A DNA stretch of 64,000 nt from Sciurus carolinensis. Taxonomy: Eukaryota; Chordata; Mammalia; Rodentia; Sciuridae. Both the position numbers and the translations under genes were made by a program. Below are positions 24,835-36,837 of this stretch, piece after piece. The stretch spans positions 4,311,503 to 4,375,502 of the forward strand of contig NC_062229.1 in NCBI RefSeq assembly GCF_902686445.1, written 5' to 3'. Numbering within the stretch: position 1 is the stretch's first letter; each line of letters opens with the position of its first letter. The notes beneath the pieces are model-generated. The model was not told the DNA's origin, did not search any database, and saw nothing but the letters and a program-made list of their open reading frames with translations.

Positions 24835-27415
24835 TAGTGACTGGATTCAATGTGGTATATTCCCACATACAAGGACACAATTTTGGTAGATTCCATTCCC
24901 CAGTAGCTCTCCTCACTCCATGGTACATCTTTCTCAACTCCACACGTGTCCACCCATCTCCTGTCTGATTTCTTGAGGTCATTTCTTAAAGTTTTTTCTC
25001 TCTTTCACCTATGAGATAAAACTTTTCCTCAGTCTAGCTTGTTTCACTCAACATGATACTCTCTATTTCCATCCATTTTCTTCCAAATGACATAATTCAT
25101 TCTTCTTTATAGCTGAACAAAACTCCATTGGGTCAGTATGCCACCTTTTCCTCATCTGTGCATAGGTTGCTAGGCAATTCTATATTTGCTCCATAACCTG
25201 GCTATTGTGAATTGCATGGGTATGCTTGCATCACTAGAGTATGCTGACTTTACTTCTTTTGGAAAAACACTGAAGAGGGCTATAACTGGGTTATATGAAG
25301 TTCCATTCTTAGTCTTTGGAGGAACGACCACTCTAAATCCATAGTGACTGTCTTCATATACAATCCCCCAGCAACATCACATAACTATCCTTTATCTCCC
25401 ATGTCTTTGCCAGCATTTATTATTATTACATAATCCTGAACTGCTAATAATAATCTCAATGTATTTTCCTTGCAATTCCCTGATTGCTAAGGATGTTCTA
25501 AAGGTTGTTGAATATGTCCTCAGATATTTGTTGAAATTTTTAACACCTTGTTTTGACAAAAGTTTAGTTCATTTGCTCATTTATTGATTGTGTTATTGGG
25601 GATGTTAAATTTTTTGAGTTCTCTATATATTCTGGATATTAATCCCCTCTCAGAGAGTAGCAAGAAAGATTTTCTCCCAGTCTCCCATTTTGTGGGCTCT
25701 CTTAACAGTCTTGTTTCCTGTGCTGTGCACAACCTTTTTAATTTGGTGCCATCCACTCTTAATTCTTGGTATGATTTCTTGAGCTTTATGAGTCCTTTTG
25801 AGGGAGTCAATGCCTACACCTCTGTATTTGAATGTTGACCCTATATTTTCTTCTAGGTGTTGCAGTTTCTGGTCTGATTACTGGTACTTTGATCCTTTTT
25901 TATTTGACTTTTGTTCAGGATGATAGGGATCTGGTTTCCTTCTTCCACATGTAGATATCAAATTTCCCCAATGGCTTTTTTTTTAAATGATGTGTTTTCT
26001 TCCATTCATGTTTTCCCTGCCCTTGTCAATGATCAGATGACTATTTCAGTGTGGGTTTTTCACTGTGCATTCTACCCTCATACACTGGTACACATTGTGT
26101 CTGAATGCCAGCGCCACTCAGTCTTTGACACTACAACTCTGTGGTCTAATTTGAAATCAGGCATTGAGATGTGCCCATCATTGTTTTTATAGCCTTAGGA
26201 TTTCTTTGGCTATTCTAGGAATTTTGTTGTACCATATGAATTTTTTGACTGTTCTTCTACTTCTGAGAAACAGGTCATTAGTATTTTGATGGGGACTGTA
26301 TTAAACATAAATAACACTTTTGTTAATATGGTCACTTTAGCAATGTTAATTCTGCCTGTCCACAAACTTGGTAGTTCTTCCACCTCCTAGTGCCTTCCTC
26401 TATGCCTTTTCTCACTTTCTGACATTTTCATTGGAGAGTTATTTCACCTCTTCAATTATATTAATCCCTGGGTTTCTGATTCCTCATTACTTTTTCAGTG
26501 GTTTTCATATTCGTGCTTAGAAAAACTATTGATTTTTTTGATTTTGTATCCTACTATTGTGATGAATCTCTTAGTCATTTCGAGGACATTTCTGCTAAAG
26601 TTTTTTAGACCTTCTACATACACAATCACATTATCTGTAAACCTGCTTGAATTCCATCTTCTGACTGATTGTTCTTCCTAGAATTTCAAGAACTATATGG
26701 AATAAGCGTGGTGGGATGGACATCTAGGACTTGGTCTGATTTGACAGGAAATGCTTTCAGCTTTTCTCTGTTTACTAGGATGTAGACTTTGAGTTTATGA
26801 AATGTAGCCTTTATGGTGTTGAGGGAAGTCCTTCTATCCCTGGTTTCACTGGTGTTCTTCACATGACTGGTTGATGAATTCTATCAAAGGATTTTTTGCC
26901 TCTATTGAGATGATCACATGATTTTTGTCCCAAATTTGATTCATTTGATGAATTACACAGGAATTGATCTTCAAATAATGAACAATCATTGCAGCTCTGA
27001 TATGAAGCCAACTTCACTACTATGTGCTATCTTATTAATATGTTCATGAATATGGTTTCCGAATATTTTCTTGAAGATTCTTATGTCTATCTTCATCTGG
27101 GATATTGATCTACAGCTTTCTTTCCGTGCATATGTCCTTGTCTGTATTTGGTGCTAGGGTGATATTGGCTCCATTGAGAAAGTTGGAATGTCCACTTTCT
27201 TTTTCATGGAATAATTTGAGGAGCATTGGTATGAGTTTTTTAAGTTCTGGTAGAACACATTTGAAAATCCATCTCGTCCTGGGCTTCATTGTTGTTGTTT
27301 CTGTTTGCGGACTATTTACTCTGATTCAATCCCATTGCTTTTTATTGATCTCTTTAGATCTTCTTTATCCTCTTAGTTCAACTTTGGGAGGTCATAGGGA
27401 TGACAGATGAACTTA
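24835..27415 (-). mobile_element. Old L1, 3'UTR and ORF2, - strand
   Basis: The reverse strand carries an L1 from its 3'UTR (24835-24980) through the end of ORF2 (25030-25330). It continues through the middle (25560-25840, still near-open and resembling the segment ending 'INK'), and the reverse transcriptase region (26280-27300). Relic frames persist, for example 25577-25810. The element is truncated at about 27415. Confidence 0.75.
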
Positions 27416-27424
27416 GGGAAGAAA

Positions 27425-27590
27425 TTTAAATTTTTATTACTATAGTGTAGTTATACATAATAGTGAATTTCATTTTGACATAACCATACATGCATAGAAT
27501 ATAATATGCTCCATTTAAGTTCCAGTAGTTCCTCCTTCTCTCCCTCCATCCCCCCTCTTTTTTACTGCAGGTTGTTTATAGTGACACACT
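27425..27590 (-). mobile_element. L1 3' terminal fragment
   Basis: A reverse-strand L1 3'UTR tail: 'catacatgcatagaatataa' at 27486-27505, then a C-rich 'ctccatcccccctc' at 27545. Only the last 165 bp are present. It resembles the tails at 31085 and 63260. Confidence 0.55.
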
Positions 27591-28065
27591 GTAAATATGT
27601 TTCTAAGAGCAAAGTGTATACCTATGAATGCCTACATTAAAGAAAATAGATTCCTAATAAACCTCCTTAAGATGTATCTCAATTTTCTATAAAAATAAGA
27701 ACAAATCAACTAAAAGTGAGGAAGATAATTAAGATCAGAGCTGATCAGAGAATAAATAAACAATATGCAGTATTGATTTAACAGAGAGGTGGTTCTTTGA
27801 ATAAAAATAAACAAGAATGGTAAAACGTCACCCAATAGAAGAAAAGGAGAGAAGACCCAAATTAAGAAAACTAGACATGAAATAAGAGACCACCACAGAA
27901 ATAACTGAAATACACAGGGTTATTAGGGGCTATTTTTAAACCTACATTCCAATAAGTTAAAAAATCTGGAAGAAACATACAAATTTCTAGACACATAAAA
28001 CCTACCAAAACTGAACAAAGAGGAATTGAAAACCTATAAGACCTGTAATGGGTGATTAGGGTGAA
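27591..28065 (+). mobile_element. Old L1 ORF2 reverse transcriptase fragment
   Basis: The + strand resembles the N-terminal part of the L1 reverse transcriptase region: 'ggtggttctttgaataaaaa' at 27788-27807 and the segment around 27950-28030. It is diverged with no frame. Confidence 0.6.
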
Positions 28066-28565
28066 CCAGTTCTGTGGCCTTTCATCAGTGGTGCACCACA
28101 TTTTAACATGAGTATCACCAGATTATACTAGAGGTAACTATTTCTAGCACCTAGGGACTTTATGAGAATATCAAGGGGGGAAGTGTTCCTCATGTGTCTG
28201 TAAGCAAATCTATCCTGTGCTGTCAGATGTATAAAAGTATAGCACATGTAATTAGTATGGTGCATAACACTTGATGATGTGACTCTCTTACTGATTAATG
28301 TGATTTCTATGTGATACTTTTCATCCTTCTACCTACATATTCCTTCACCTTAAGTAAAAAATGACTCCTTGTAGCATAGATTGCCATGATCCCCTGCAGT
28401 GCCCACCTGAATTGCATGTTACTCTGTTTCCTGACAGCATCGTTTTCTCTCCTGCTTGATTCTGTTGTTGGGTTCCTCATGGCTCTGGGTGCAACAGGCT
28501 GCACCACATATATACACACCACAGAGCCTCAGTACAGAGTCAGATGTACCATCTAGATATATTTA
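28066..28565. other. Unassigned sequence
   Basis: About 500 bp with no coding exon and no repeat I can name, lying between two + strand L1 fragments. Confidence 0.35.
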
Positions 28566-29725
28566 AGGAGTGTCTGAGAGGTTCAAACAGCAATGAAAAT
28601 GCACAACATATGTCACAGAATATATCCCAGCACACATCACTGGATTGGCAAACAGTACATATAATAAGGCATTAATACCCAAAGTGGAAAAGGAACTGAG
28701 ACAATTCAATAGTAGGAAAACAAACAACCCAATGGCAAAAAATGGCAAGTGGCCTGAATAGACATTTCTCAAAACAAGACGTAGAAAGGGCCAATAGGTA
28801 CATTTACAAATATTCAACAGCAATCATCATGAAAAATGCATAATAAATTGGAAGTTGTCACCTTATTCCTCATACTATGGTTATTATCAAAAGCACAAAT
28901 GTTGAGAAACTGTTAGTTTAGATGTAGAGATAACTCTTCCAAACTGCTGAGAGGAATATAAAGCAACACATTCATTGTGAACAACAGTGTGTTTTCCCAA
29001 AAATCTCACAATAGAACTCCCCTGTGATAAAGCACACCCACTACATTGTATATACATGCAGAGTGTGAGATCCTTATGACCAAGAGACATCCATCCCCCC
29101 ACGTCCACTGCAGCACAGTGTGCAACACCTAGGAAGTAGAATCCACTGGAGTGTGCATCAGCAGAATAATGCATGATGAAGAGGCACGTTCATTATGCCC
29201 TGGGAAGTGGGATGCACCTAACCCTCCACAGAAGGAGGAGACCCTGTCACCTGTAGTCAGCAATGATGAATGAGGAGACACTGTGTTCAGTGAAATAAGC
29301 CAGGTTGAGAAACACAAATACCCTCACCATACTCATTCAGGGATACAAAAGTCAAACTCAGAAGCAGAGTCAGATGGTGGTGGCCAGAGGCTAAGCAGGA
29401 GGGCGCTGGGGAAATACAGGGAAAGGAAACAAACTTTCAATTATCCAGGAGGAACAAGTTCAGGAGATCTGCTAGCATGCTCAGGACAGCTAGTGGAAAA
29501 TATTTTACATTTAAAACCTGCTGAGAGAAGATGTAAGTGTTTGTGTCATAAGTAATAAATATGGGAGGAAATGCTTCTGTTAAATAGTTTGACATAGTCA
29601 TTCCTAAGCACATGTATATCATCTGAAATCATCTTGTATAAAACAAAATATATACCATTTATACTTGTCAACAACAATTTAAGATAAAAATGAATGCATA
29701 AAAAATTCGATCACTAAACTTTTCT
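28566..29725 (+). mobile_element. Old L1 ORF2 3' part with complete 3' end
   Basis: The + strand matches late ORF2 ('gacatttctcaaaacaagac' at 28760) and its end near 29290 ('gtgaaataagccaggttgag'). The 3'UTR runs to about 29720 with 'caggaggaacaagttcagga' at 29445. The sequence is badly eroded. Confidence 0.7.
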
Positions 29726-30661
29726 ATATATAATGGCATCAGAAGGACATGAGAGGGGAGAGAGGGCTGTGTGGAGAGCAGAGCTTTCAGACTGTGTCAC
29801 ATGAAGCCAGGCAACAATGAGACTGGGGCTGGGATTCTCATTGGGCAGAGCTCAGAGCATCAGGCTCAGGGGTCACTAGGTTCAGTTCTGTGAAGAGGTT
29901 GAGGTCAGCCTCCCATCCTGTCCTCAGCCCACCCTACGCACTGTCAATCATGAAGCCCGTTATTCCAGGAGGACACTGAGGCCTGATGGTGCTGTTAGAG
30001 GTGGTGGTCAAGGCCTGCAGGGGTTGCACAGGAAGTCTTCACTGACTGACCTCAGCCCTCACCATCCTACTAACGCATCATGTGCAAGGGCCTCCTAGGT
30101 GCTTGGTTCATTCCAACACCAGCTCATCTCATTCAGACTGGCCCAATTCCTCAGATCAGGCTTCTGACACAACCACCCCTAGTCCCTGAGGCCACAGGGT
30201 TGCACCAGTCACTGTCTCAGGACCCCAGGGCCCCAATGCCCTGTTGGAACCTGATGAAATCCTAGGCCCCACAGGAGGAGTGACAAACATGTTTTTCAAG
30301 TGCATTTGTCATCAAGTTGCAGGGTGTCAGGTGCAGAGCCTTGGGCACTGCTCCCTAGAGGTCCTGGATGGACTGAAGGGAAGCAGAGAAAAGACAGGGA
30401 GCCAGAGCTGCTCTGACCACAGGACACTAAGTGTGAGGTCTCTGCACCAAGTCTGCCTTAGTAACCCCCTTGCTCCTGGCTGTGCAGGGTCTGGTCAGCT
30501 GCTCCTGCACCCAGCAGGAAGGCATGGAGTGAGGGGATTTCCTGTGCCCTACTCAGGGACTGACCCTCCCTGCAGAGGCTGAGAGGGTAGACGTGATCCA
30601 GCTGCAGCTTCCCACTTCACACTCTGCCCAGGTCTTTCTCTCTGTTTGGGCAGAGCCAGGC
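29726..30661 (+). promoter_or_regulatory. 5' flank of the V2R gene
   Basis: About 0.9 kb of GC-richer sequence between an old L1 and the V2R start codon, free of repeats I recognise. It should contain the promoter and 5'UTR. No TATA box or transcription start can be fixed by eye. An open frame runs into exon 1 from 30593, but the Met at 30662 is preferred because the signal peptide begins there. Confidence 0.4.
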
Positions 30662-30879
30662 ATGGTGTTCTTCCTGAGCCTTCTCTTCCTGCTCCTGCAG
30701 CCTGTACACACAACACTGGTGAAAGTTAACAATTGCTTAGGATATTTGAGGCCGACTGTCTTCAGAGACGGACACCTGGTCCTGGGTGGGTTTTTCCCCC
30801 TTTACAACATGAACCAGGACTCTGAGATATCCCGGATATCCTTTTTACTCCAACCAAAGACTGACGTGAGAGCCACCAG
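30662..30879 (+). CDS. V2R exon 1: signal peptide and start of ligand-binding domain
   Basis: This exon encodes residues 1-72 plus two bases of codon 73. The Met at 30662 opens a strongly hydrophobic signal peptide (Phe/Leu-rich, residues about 2-13). The mature N-terminus carries a Cys (residue about 25) and the family segment 'DGHLVLGGFFPLYN', matching the conserved D-G-D-L-V-L-G-G-F-F-P-L of V2Rs. The donor is 'caggtgag' at 30877-30884. A TG-rich microsatellite-like run follows at 30930-30978. Its sequence is distinct from the - strand exon 1 at 6877-7085, so the two belong to different V2R subfamilies. Confidence 0.88.
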
Positions 30880-31084
30880 GTGAGTTTCTAGACTGTGTGG
30901 GTGTATTAGGTGTGGTCATGATTTTGTGTAAGTGTACATGCTTGTGTATGTGTGTGTCTGCGTGTGCGTGTGTGTTCCTCATAGGAGTTTTGAAAATTGT
31001 GCACAGTCATGACAGAAACATAGAACAGTGAATTCTGAGATTCTTTCCTTCTCTTTTTGGTTTTATTATGTGCATTATAATTAC

Positions 31085-31677
31085 ACATTATAGTGGGATT
31101 TATTTTGAGTATTCATAAAAGCATACAATATGATTTTCTCCATTTCATTTGTCTTTTATATTTCTACAACATTCCATTTTCATCTTCTGCTCTATGATAT
31201 GCCTTCCATTTTGATGAGATCTCCTCACATTTCTCTTCCTTTTTCCTGTTTACCTTCTAAGAATGAAAAAAATATATGACCCTTTACCTCCTGAGTTTGT
31301 CTTATTTCACTTAATGTAAAGGTCTCAAGTTCTAACCATTTTCCTGTAAATGGCATAATTATATTTTTCTCTATGGGTGAATAAAACTACATTGTGTCTA
31401 TGAACCCCATTATCTTTCTCCATTCATCCATTAATGGACAACTATGTTGCCTCCACTGTTTAGCTATTGTAAATTGTGCTGCTGTAATCATGTATATGCA
31501 GGGCCCTGTAGTAAGATGACTTAAATTCTTTAGAGTAAACATGAAGGAGTGGTGTAGCTGGGTCTTATGGTGGCTCCACACCTAGTCTTTTGAGGATCCA
31601 TACTGATTTCCTTAGTGTTTGTACAATTTACAGTCCCATCAACAGTGTAAAAGTGTTCCTTTGCTTCCACCTCCCCT
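31085..31677 (-). mobile_element. Older L1, 3' part (left arm of a split element)
   Basis: The reverse strand shows an L1 3'UTR (31085-31260) and the end of ORF2 (31310-31677, with forward 'ccattcatccattaatggac' at 31420-31439). Homology resumes at 37786 after the younger L1. It was therefore the target of that insertion. Confidence 0.7.
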
Positions 31678-31756
31678 CCAGCATTCATTTTTTTTTTATT
31701 TTATTTATTTATTTTTTTTACGTTTACATAGGGTAATGATGTTTATTATATTTTTC

Positions 31757-31885
31757 CCCTCCCCCCACCCCTCCCACCCCTCCCACCCCTCCCACCCCTC
31801 TTTTCCCTCTACACAGTCCTTCTTTCCTTCATTCTTACTGCTCTCCTTAGCCTAACTCTAAACCTAACCCTAAACCTAATGCTAG
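31757..31885 (-). repeat. L1 3'UTR G-rich tract and telomere-like repeats
   Basis: In L1 sense this is a run of TTAGG/TTAGGG-like units (31851-31885) upstream of a GGGTGGGAGG-type tract (31757-31800). On the forward strand the C-rich part has four 'cacccctccc' units. The G tract could fold as a G-quadruplex; rodent and primate L1 3'UTRs also carry G-rich tracts. The telomere-like part recurs in the L1s at 11.6, 39.5, 42.2 and 63.8 kb. Confidence 0.8.
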
Positions 31886-31911
31886 CCCCTCCCACCCCCC
31901 ATTATATGTCC

Positions 31912-34900
31912 TCATCCGCTTATCAGCGAGATCATTCGTCCTTTAGTTTTTTGAGATTGGCTTATCTCACTTAGCATGATATTCTCCAATTTCGACCATT
32001 TGCCTACAAATGCCATAATTTTATCATTCTTCATTGCGGAGTAATATTCCATTGTATAAATATGCCACAGTTTCTTTATCCATTCATCAACTGAAGGGCA
32101 TCTAGGTTGGTTCCACAATCTGGCTATGGTGAATTGAGCAGCAATGAACATTGATGTGGCTGTATCTCTGTAGTATGCTGATTTTAAGTCCTTTGGGTAT
32201 AGGCCAAGGAGTGGGATAGCTGGGTCAAATGGTGTTTCCATTCCAAGCTTTCTGAGGAATCTCCACACTGCTTTCCAGAGTGGTTGCACTAATTTGCAAC
32301 CCCACCAGCAATGTATGAGTGTTCCTTTTTCACCACATCCTCGCCAACACCTATTGTTGCTTGTATTCTTGATAATCGCCATTCTAATTGGGGTGAGATG
32401 AAATCTTAGGGTGGTTTTGATTTGCATTTCCCTTATTACTAGGGATGTTGAACATTTTTTCATATATCTGGTGATTACTTGTACATCTTCTTCTGTGAAG
32501 TGTCTGTTCATTTCCTTAGCCCATTTGTTGATTGGATTATTTGTATTCTTCGTGTAGAGTTTTTTGAGTTCTTTATAGATTCTGGAAATTAGCGCTCTAT
32601 CTGAGGTATGGTTGGCAAAGATATTCTCCCACTCTGTAGGCTCTCTCTTCACATTTCTGATAGTTTCCTTTGCTGAGAGAAAGCTTTTTAGTTTGAATCT
32701 ATCCCAGTTGTTTATTCTTGCTTTTATTTCTTGTGCTATGGGAGTCCTGTTAAGGAAATCTGATCCTGAGCCAACAAGTTGAAGATTTGGACCTACTTTT
32801 TCTTCTATAAGATGCAGGGTCTCTGGTCTGATTCCGAGGTCCTTGATCCATTTTGAGTTGAGTTTTGTGTAGGGTGAGAGATAGGGGTTTAGTTTCATTC
32901 TATTGCATATAGTTTTCCAGTTTTCCCAGCACCATTTGTTGAAGAGGCTATCTTTTCTCCATTGCATATTGTTGGAACCTTTGTCTAGTATGAGAAAATT
33001 GTATTTATTTGGGTTTGTGTCCATGTCCTCTATTCTGTACCATTGATCTACCTGTCTATTTTGGTACCAATACCATGCCGTTTTTGTTACTATTGCTTTG
33101 TAGTAGAGTTGAAGATCTGGTATTGCAATACCCCCTGCTTCGCTCTTGCTACTGAGGATTGCTTTAGCTATTCTAGGTTTTTTATTCTTCCAGATGAATT
33201 TCATAATTGCTTGCTCTATTTCTGCGAGGTACATCATTGGGATTTTAATTGGAATTGCATTGAATCTGTATAGAACTTTAGGTAGTATAGCCATTTTGAC
33301 GATATTAATTCTGCCTATCCAGGAACATGGGAGATCTTTCCATCTTCTAAGGTTTTCTTGAATTTCTTTCTTTAGTGTTCTGTAGTTCTCATTGTAGAGG
33401 TCTTTCACCTCTTTTGTGAGATTGATTCCCAAGTATTTTATTTTTTTCGATGCTATTGTGAATGGGGTAGTTTTCCTAATTTCTCTTTCTGAAGATTCAT
33501 CACTTATGTATAAAAATGCATTGGATTTATGAGCATTGATCTTGTAACCTGCTACTTTACTGAATTCACTTATGAGTTCTAAAAGTTTTCTGGTGGAATT
33601 TCCAGGTTCCTCTAAATATATAATCATGTCATCAGCGAACAGGGATAGTTTGAGTTCTTCTTTTCCTATTCGTATCCCTTTAATTTCTTTGGTTTGTCTG
33701 ATTGCTCTGGCTAGAGTCTCAAGGACGATGTTGAATAGAAGCGGTGAAAGAGGGCATCCCTGCCTTGTTCCAGTTTTTAGGGGGAACGCTTTCAGTTTTT
33801 CACCATTTAGAATGATATTAGCCATGGGCTTAGCGTAGATGGCCTTTATAATGTTTAGGAATGTTCCCATTACCCCAATTTTTTCTAGTGTTTTGAGCAT
33901 GAAGGGATGCTGTATTTTATCAAATGCTTTTTCTGCATCTATTGAAATAATCATGTGATTCTTAACTTTAAGTCTGTTGATATGGTGAATGACATTTATT
34001 GATTTCCGAATGTTGAACCAACCTTGCATCCCTGGGATAAAACCCACTTGATCGTGGTGCACTATCTTTTTAATATATATTTGTATGCGATTTGCTAAAA
34101 TTTTGTTGAGAATTTTTGCATCGATGTTCATTAAGGATATTGGTCTGAAATTTTCTTTCCTTGATGTGTCTCTGTCTGGTTTAGGTATCAGGGTGATATT
34201 GGCTTCATAGAACGAGTTTGGTAGGGTTCCCTCCTCTTCTATTTCATGGAATAGTTTGAGGAGTATTGGAATGAGCTCTTCTTTAAAGGTTTTGTAGAAC
34301 TCGGCTGAGAACCCATCTGGTCCTGGACTTTTCTTTGTTGGTAGGCTTTTGATGACCTCTTCTATTTCATTGCTTGAAATTGGTTTATTTAAGTTGTGTA
34401 TGTCCTCCTCGTTCAGTTTAGGTAGTTCATATGTCTCTAGAAATTTGTTGATGTCTTCAAGGTTTTCTGTTTTGTTGGAGTATAGATTTTCGAAATAGCT
34501 TCTAATTATGTTTTGTATTTCACTCGTGTCTGTTGTGATGTTTCCTTGTTCATTCCGAATTTTAGTAATTTGAGTTTTCTCCCTCTTTCTCTTTGTTAGT
34601 GTGGCTAAGGGTTTATCAATTTTATTTATTTTTTCAAAGAACCAACTATTTATTTTATTAATTTTTCCGATTGTTTCTTTTGTTTCGATTTCGTTGATTT
34701 CGGCTCTGATTTTAACTATTTCCTGTCTTCTACTACTTTTGGTATTGGTCTGCTCTTCTTTTTCTAGTGCTTTGAGCTGTAGTGTTAACTCGTTTATTTG
34801 TTGATTTCTACTTCTTTTTTTGAATGCACCCCATGAAATAAATCTTCCTCTAAGTACTGCTTTCATAGTGTCCCAGAGATTTTGATATGATGTGTCTTTG

Positions 34901-35759
34901 TTCTCGTTTACTTCTAAGAATTTTTTATTTCCCTCCTGATGTCTTCTGTTATCCATTCATCATATAATAGTGTATTATTTAGTCTCCAGGTATTGGAGAA
35001 GTTTCTGTTTTTTATTCTGTCATTTATTTCTAATTTCAATCCATTATGATCTGATAGAGTACAAGGTAGTATCTCTATCTTCTTGTATTTACTAACAGTA
35101 GCTTTGTGGCATAAAATATGGTCTATTTTAGAGAAGGATCCATGTGCTGCTGAGAAGAAAGTGTATTCATTCTTTGTTGGATGGTATATTCTATATATGT
35201 CCGTTAAGTCTAAATTGCTGATTGTGTTGTTGAGATCTATAGTTTCTTTATTCAATTTTTGTTTGGACGATCTATCCAGTGGTGAGAGAGGTGTGTTAAA
35301 ATCGCCTAGTATTATTGTGTTGTGGTCTATTTGATTTCTGGAATTGAGAAGGATTTGTTTGACGTACGTGGATGAGCCAATGTTCGGGGCATAGATATTT
35401 ATGATTGTTATGTCTTGCTGATTTATGCTTCCCTTAAGCAGCATGTAATGTCCTTCTTTATCCCTTCTGACTAGTTTTGGTTTGAAGTCCACATTATCTG
35501 AGATGAGGATGGATACTCCAGCTTTTTTGCTGTGTCCGTGTGCATGGTATGTTTTTCCCCATCCTTTCACCTTTAGTCTATGGGTGTCTCTTTCTATGAG
35601 ATGTGTCTCTTGCAGGCAGCATATTGTTGGATTTTTCTTTTTAATCCAATCTGCCAGTCTGTGTCTTTTGATTGATGAATTCAGGCCATTAACATTCAGG
35701 GTTATTATTGTGATATGATTTGTATTCCCAGTCAATTGACTCATATTTGTTTTTGACAT
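31912..35759 (-). pseudogene. L1 ORF2 (endonuclease-reverse transcriptase), one frameshift
   Basis: ORF2p nicks the target and reverse-transcribes L1 RNA. The first frame (34914-35759, 281 codons) holds the endonuclease: 'CLQETH' near residue 47 and 'SDHNGL' near residue 239. The second frame (31912-34956, about 1000 codons) holds the reverse transcriptase, with the active-site 'FADD', and the C-terminal Cys motif '[19 protein letters not shown]'. The frames meet at an A-run (forward T-run 34921-34926): six bases here, seven in the related copy at 48690-48696. A one-base homopolymer loss is therefore the only break between the two domains. Together they have about the usual ORF2p length of 1270-1280 residues. 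As read, no full-length protein is made. A sequencing error in the run is possible. Confidence 0.92.
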
Positions 35760-35790
35760 GATTCGGTTTCTCCTTTATTTGGCTATTCCT

Positions 35791-36837
35791 TTAGGCTAGC
35801 GCCTCCTGTTGCTGATTTGCATCGTTGTTTTTCATCTCTTCCTCATGGAATATTTTGCTGAGAATGTTCTGTAATGCTGGCTTTCTTTTTGTAAATTCCT
35901 TTAGCTTTTGTTTATCATGGAAGGATCTTATTTCATCGTCAAATTTGAAGGTAAGTTTTGCTGGGTATAAGATTCTTGGTTGGCATCCATTTTCTTTCAG
36001 GGCTTGGTATATGTTGTTCCAGGCCCTTCTAGCTTTTAGGGTCTGGATTGAAAAATCTGCTGATATTCTTATTGGTTTCCCTCTGAATGTAATTTGATTC
36101 TTTTCTCTCGCGGCCTTTAAAATTCTGTCTTTATTTTGTATGTTAGGTATTTTCATAATAATGTGCCTTGGTGTGGGTCTGTTGTAATTTTGTATGTTTG
36201 GAGTTCTATAAGCCTCTTGTACTTGGTTTTCCATTTCGTTCTTCAGATTTGGGAAATTTTCTGTTATTATTTCATTGAATAGATTGTTCATTCCTTTGGT
36301 TTGTTTCTCTAAGCCTTCCTCAATCCCAATAATTCTCAAATTTGGCCTTTTCATGATATCCCATAGTTCTTGGAGATTCTGTTCATGATTTCTTACCATC
36401 TTCTCTGTTTGTTCCACTTTGTTTTCAAGGTTAAATATTTTGTCTTCAATGTCTGAGGTTCTGTCTTCCAGGTGTTCTATCCTATTGGTTATGCTTTCTA
36501 TGGAGTTTTTAACTTGGTTTATTGTTTCCTTCATTTCAAGGATTTCAGTTTGGTTTTTTTTCAGTATCTCTAACTCTTTATTGAAATGATCTCTTGCTTC
36601 CCGTATTTGGTCTTTTAACTGTTGATTGGTGCGATCATTTAATGCCTGCATTTGCTCTTTCATCTCCTCCTTCAATGCCTGCATTTGCTCTTTCATCTCC
36701 TCATTAGCTTCCCTGATCGTTTTAATTACGTACATTCTGAACTCCCTTTCTGACATTTCTTCTGCTCTGCTGTCATTGGGTTTTATTGATGTAGTATCTA
36801 GGTTTGTTTGGGACATTTTCTTCCCTTGTTTTCTCAT
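35791..36837 (-). CDS. L1 ORF1 (RNA-binding chaperone), intact
   Basis: 348 codons, close to the usual 340-370 for mammalian L1 ORF1p, the trimeric RNA-binding protein of the L1 RNP. The N-terminus is followed by a long coiled coil (residues about 45-170) rich in Glu, Lys and Gln. The central RRM-type and C-terminal domains follow, with 'RPTPRHIIMKIPN' and 'ITFRGKPIRISADFS', both typical of L1 ORF1p. The coiled coil contains a tandem duplication of an 11-residue unit ('MKEQMQAL' occurring twice, residues about 47-68). The start codon is preceded by the 5'UTR, and ORF2 begins 31 bp after the stop. No stop or frameshift seen. Confidence 0.93.
   Translation of the reverse strand: MRKQGKKMSQTNLDTTSIKPNDSRAEEMSEREFRMYVIKTIREANEEMKEQMQALKEEMKEQMQALNDRTNQQLKDQIREARDHFNKELEILKKNQTEILEMKETINQVKNSIESITNRIEHLEDRTSDIEDKIFNLENKVEQTEKMVRNHEQNLQELWDIMKRPNLRIIGIEEGLEKQTKGMNNLFNEIITENFPNLKNEMENQVQEAYRTPNIQNYNRPTPRHIIMKIPNIQNKDRILKAAREKNQITFRGKPIRISADFSIQTLKARRAWNNIYQALKENGCQPRILYPAKLTFKFDDEIRSFHDKQKLKEFTKRKPALQNILSKIFHEEEMKNNDANQQQEALA

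Noticed and set aside
31851..31885. Interstitial telomere from a chromosome fusion
   Set aside because: The same short repeats recur at the same place in five L1 3'UTRs, so they belong to the L1.
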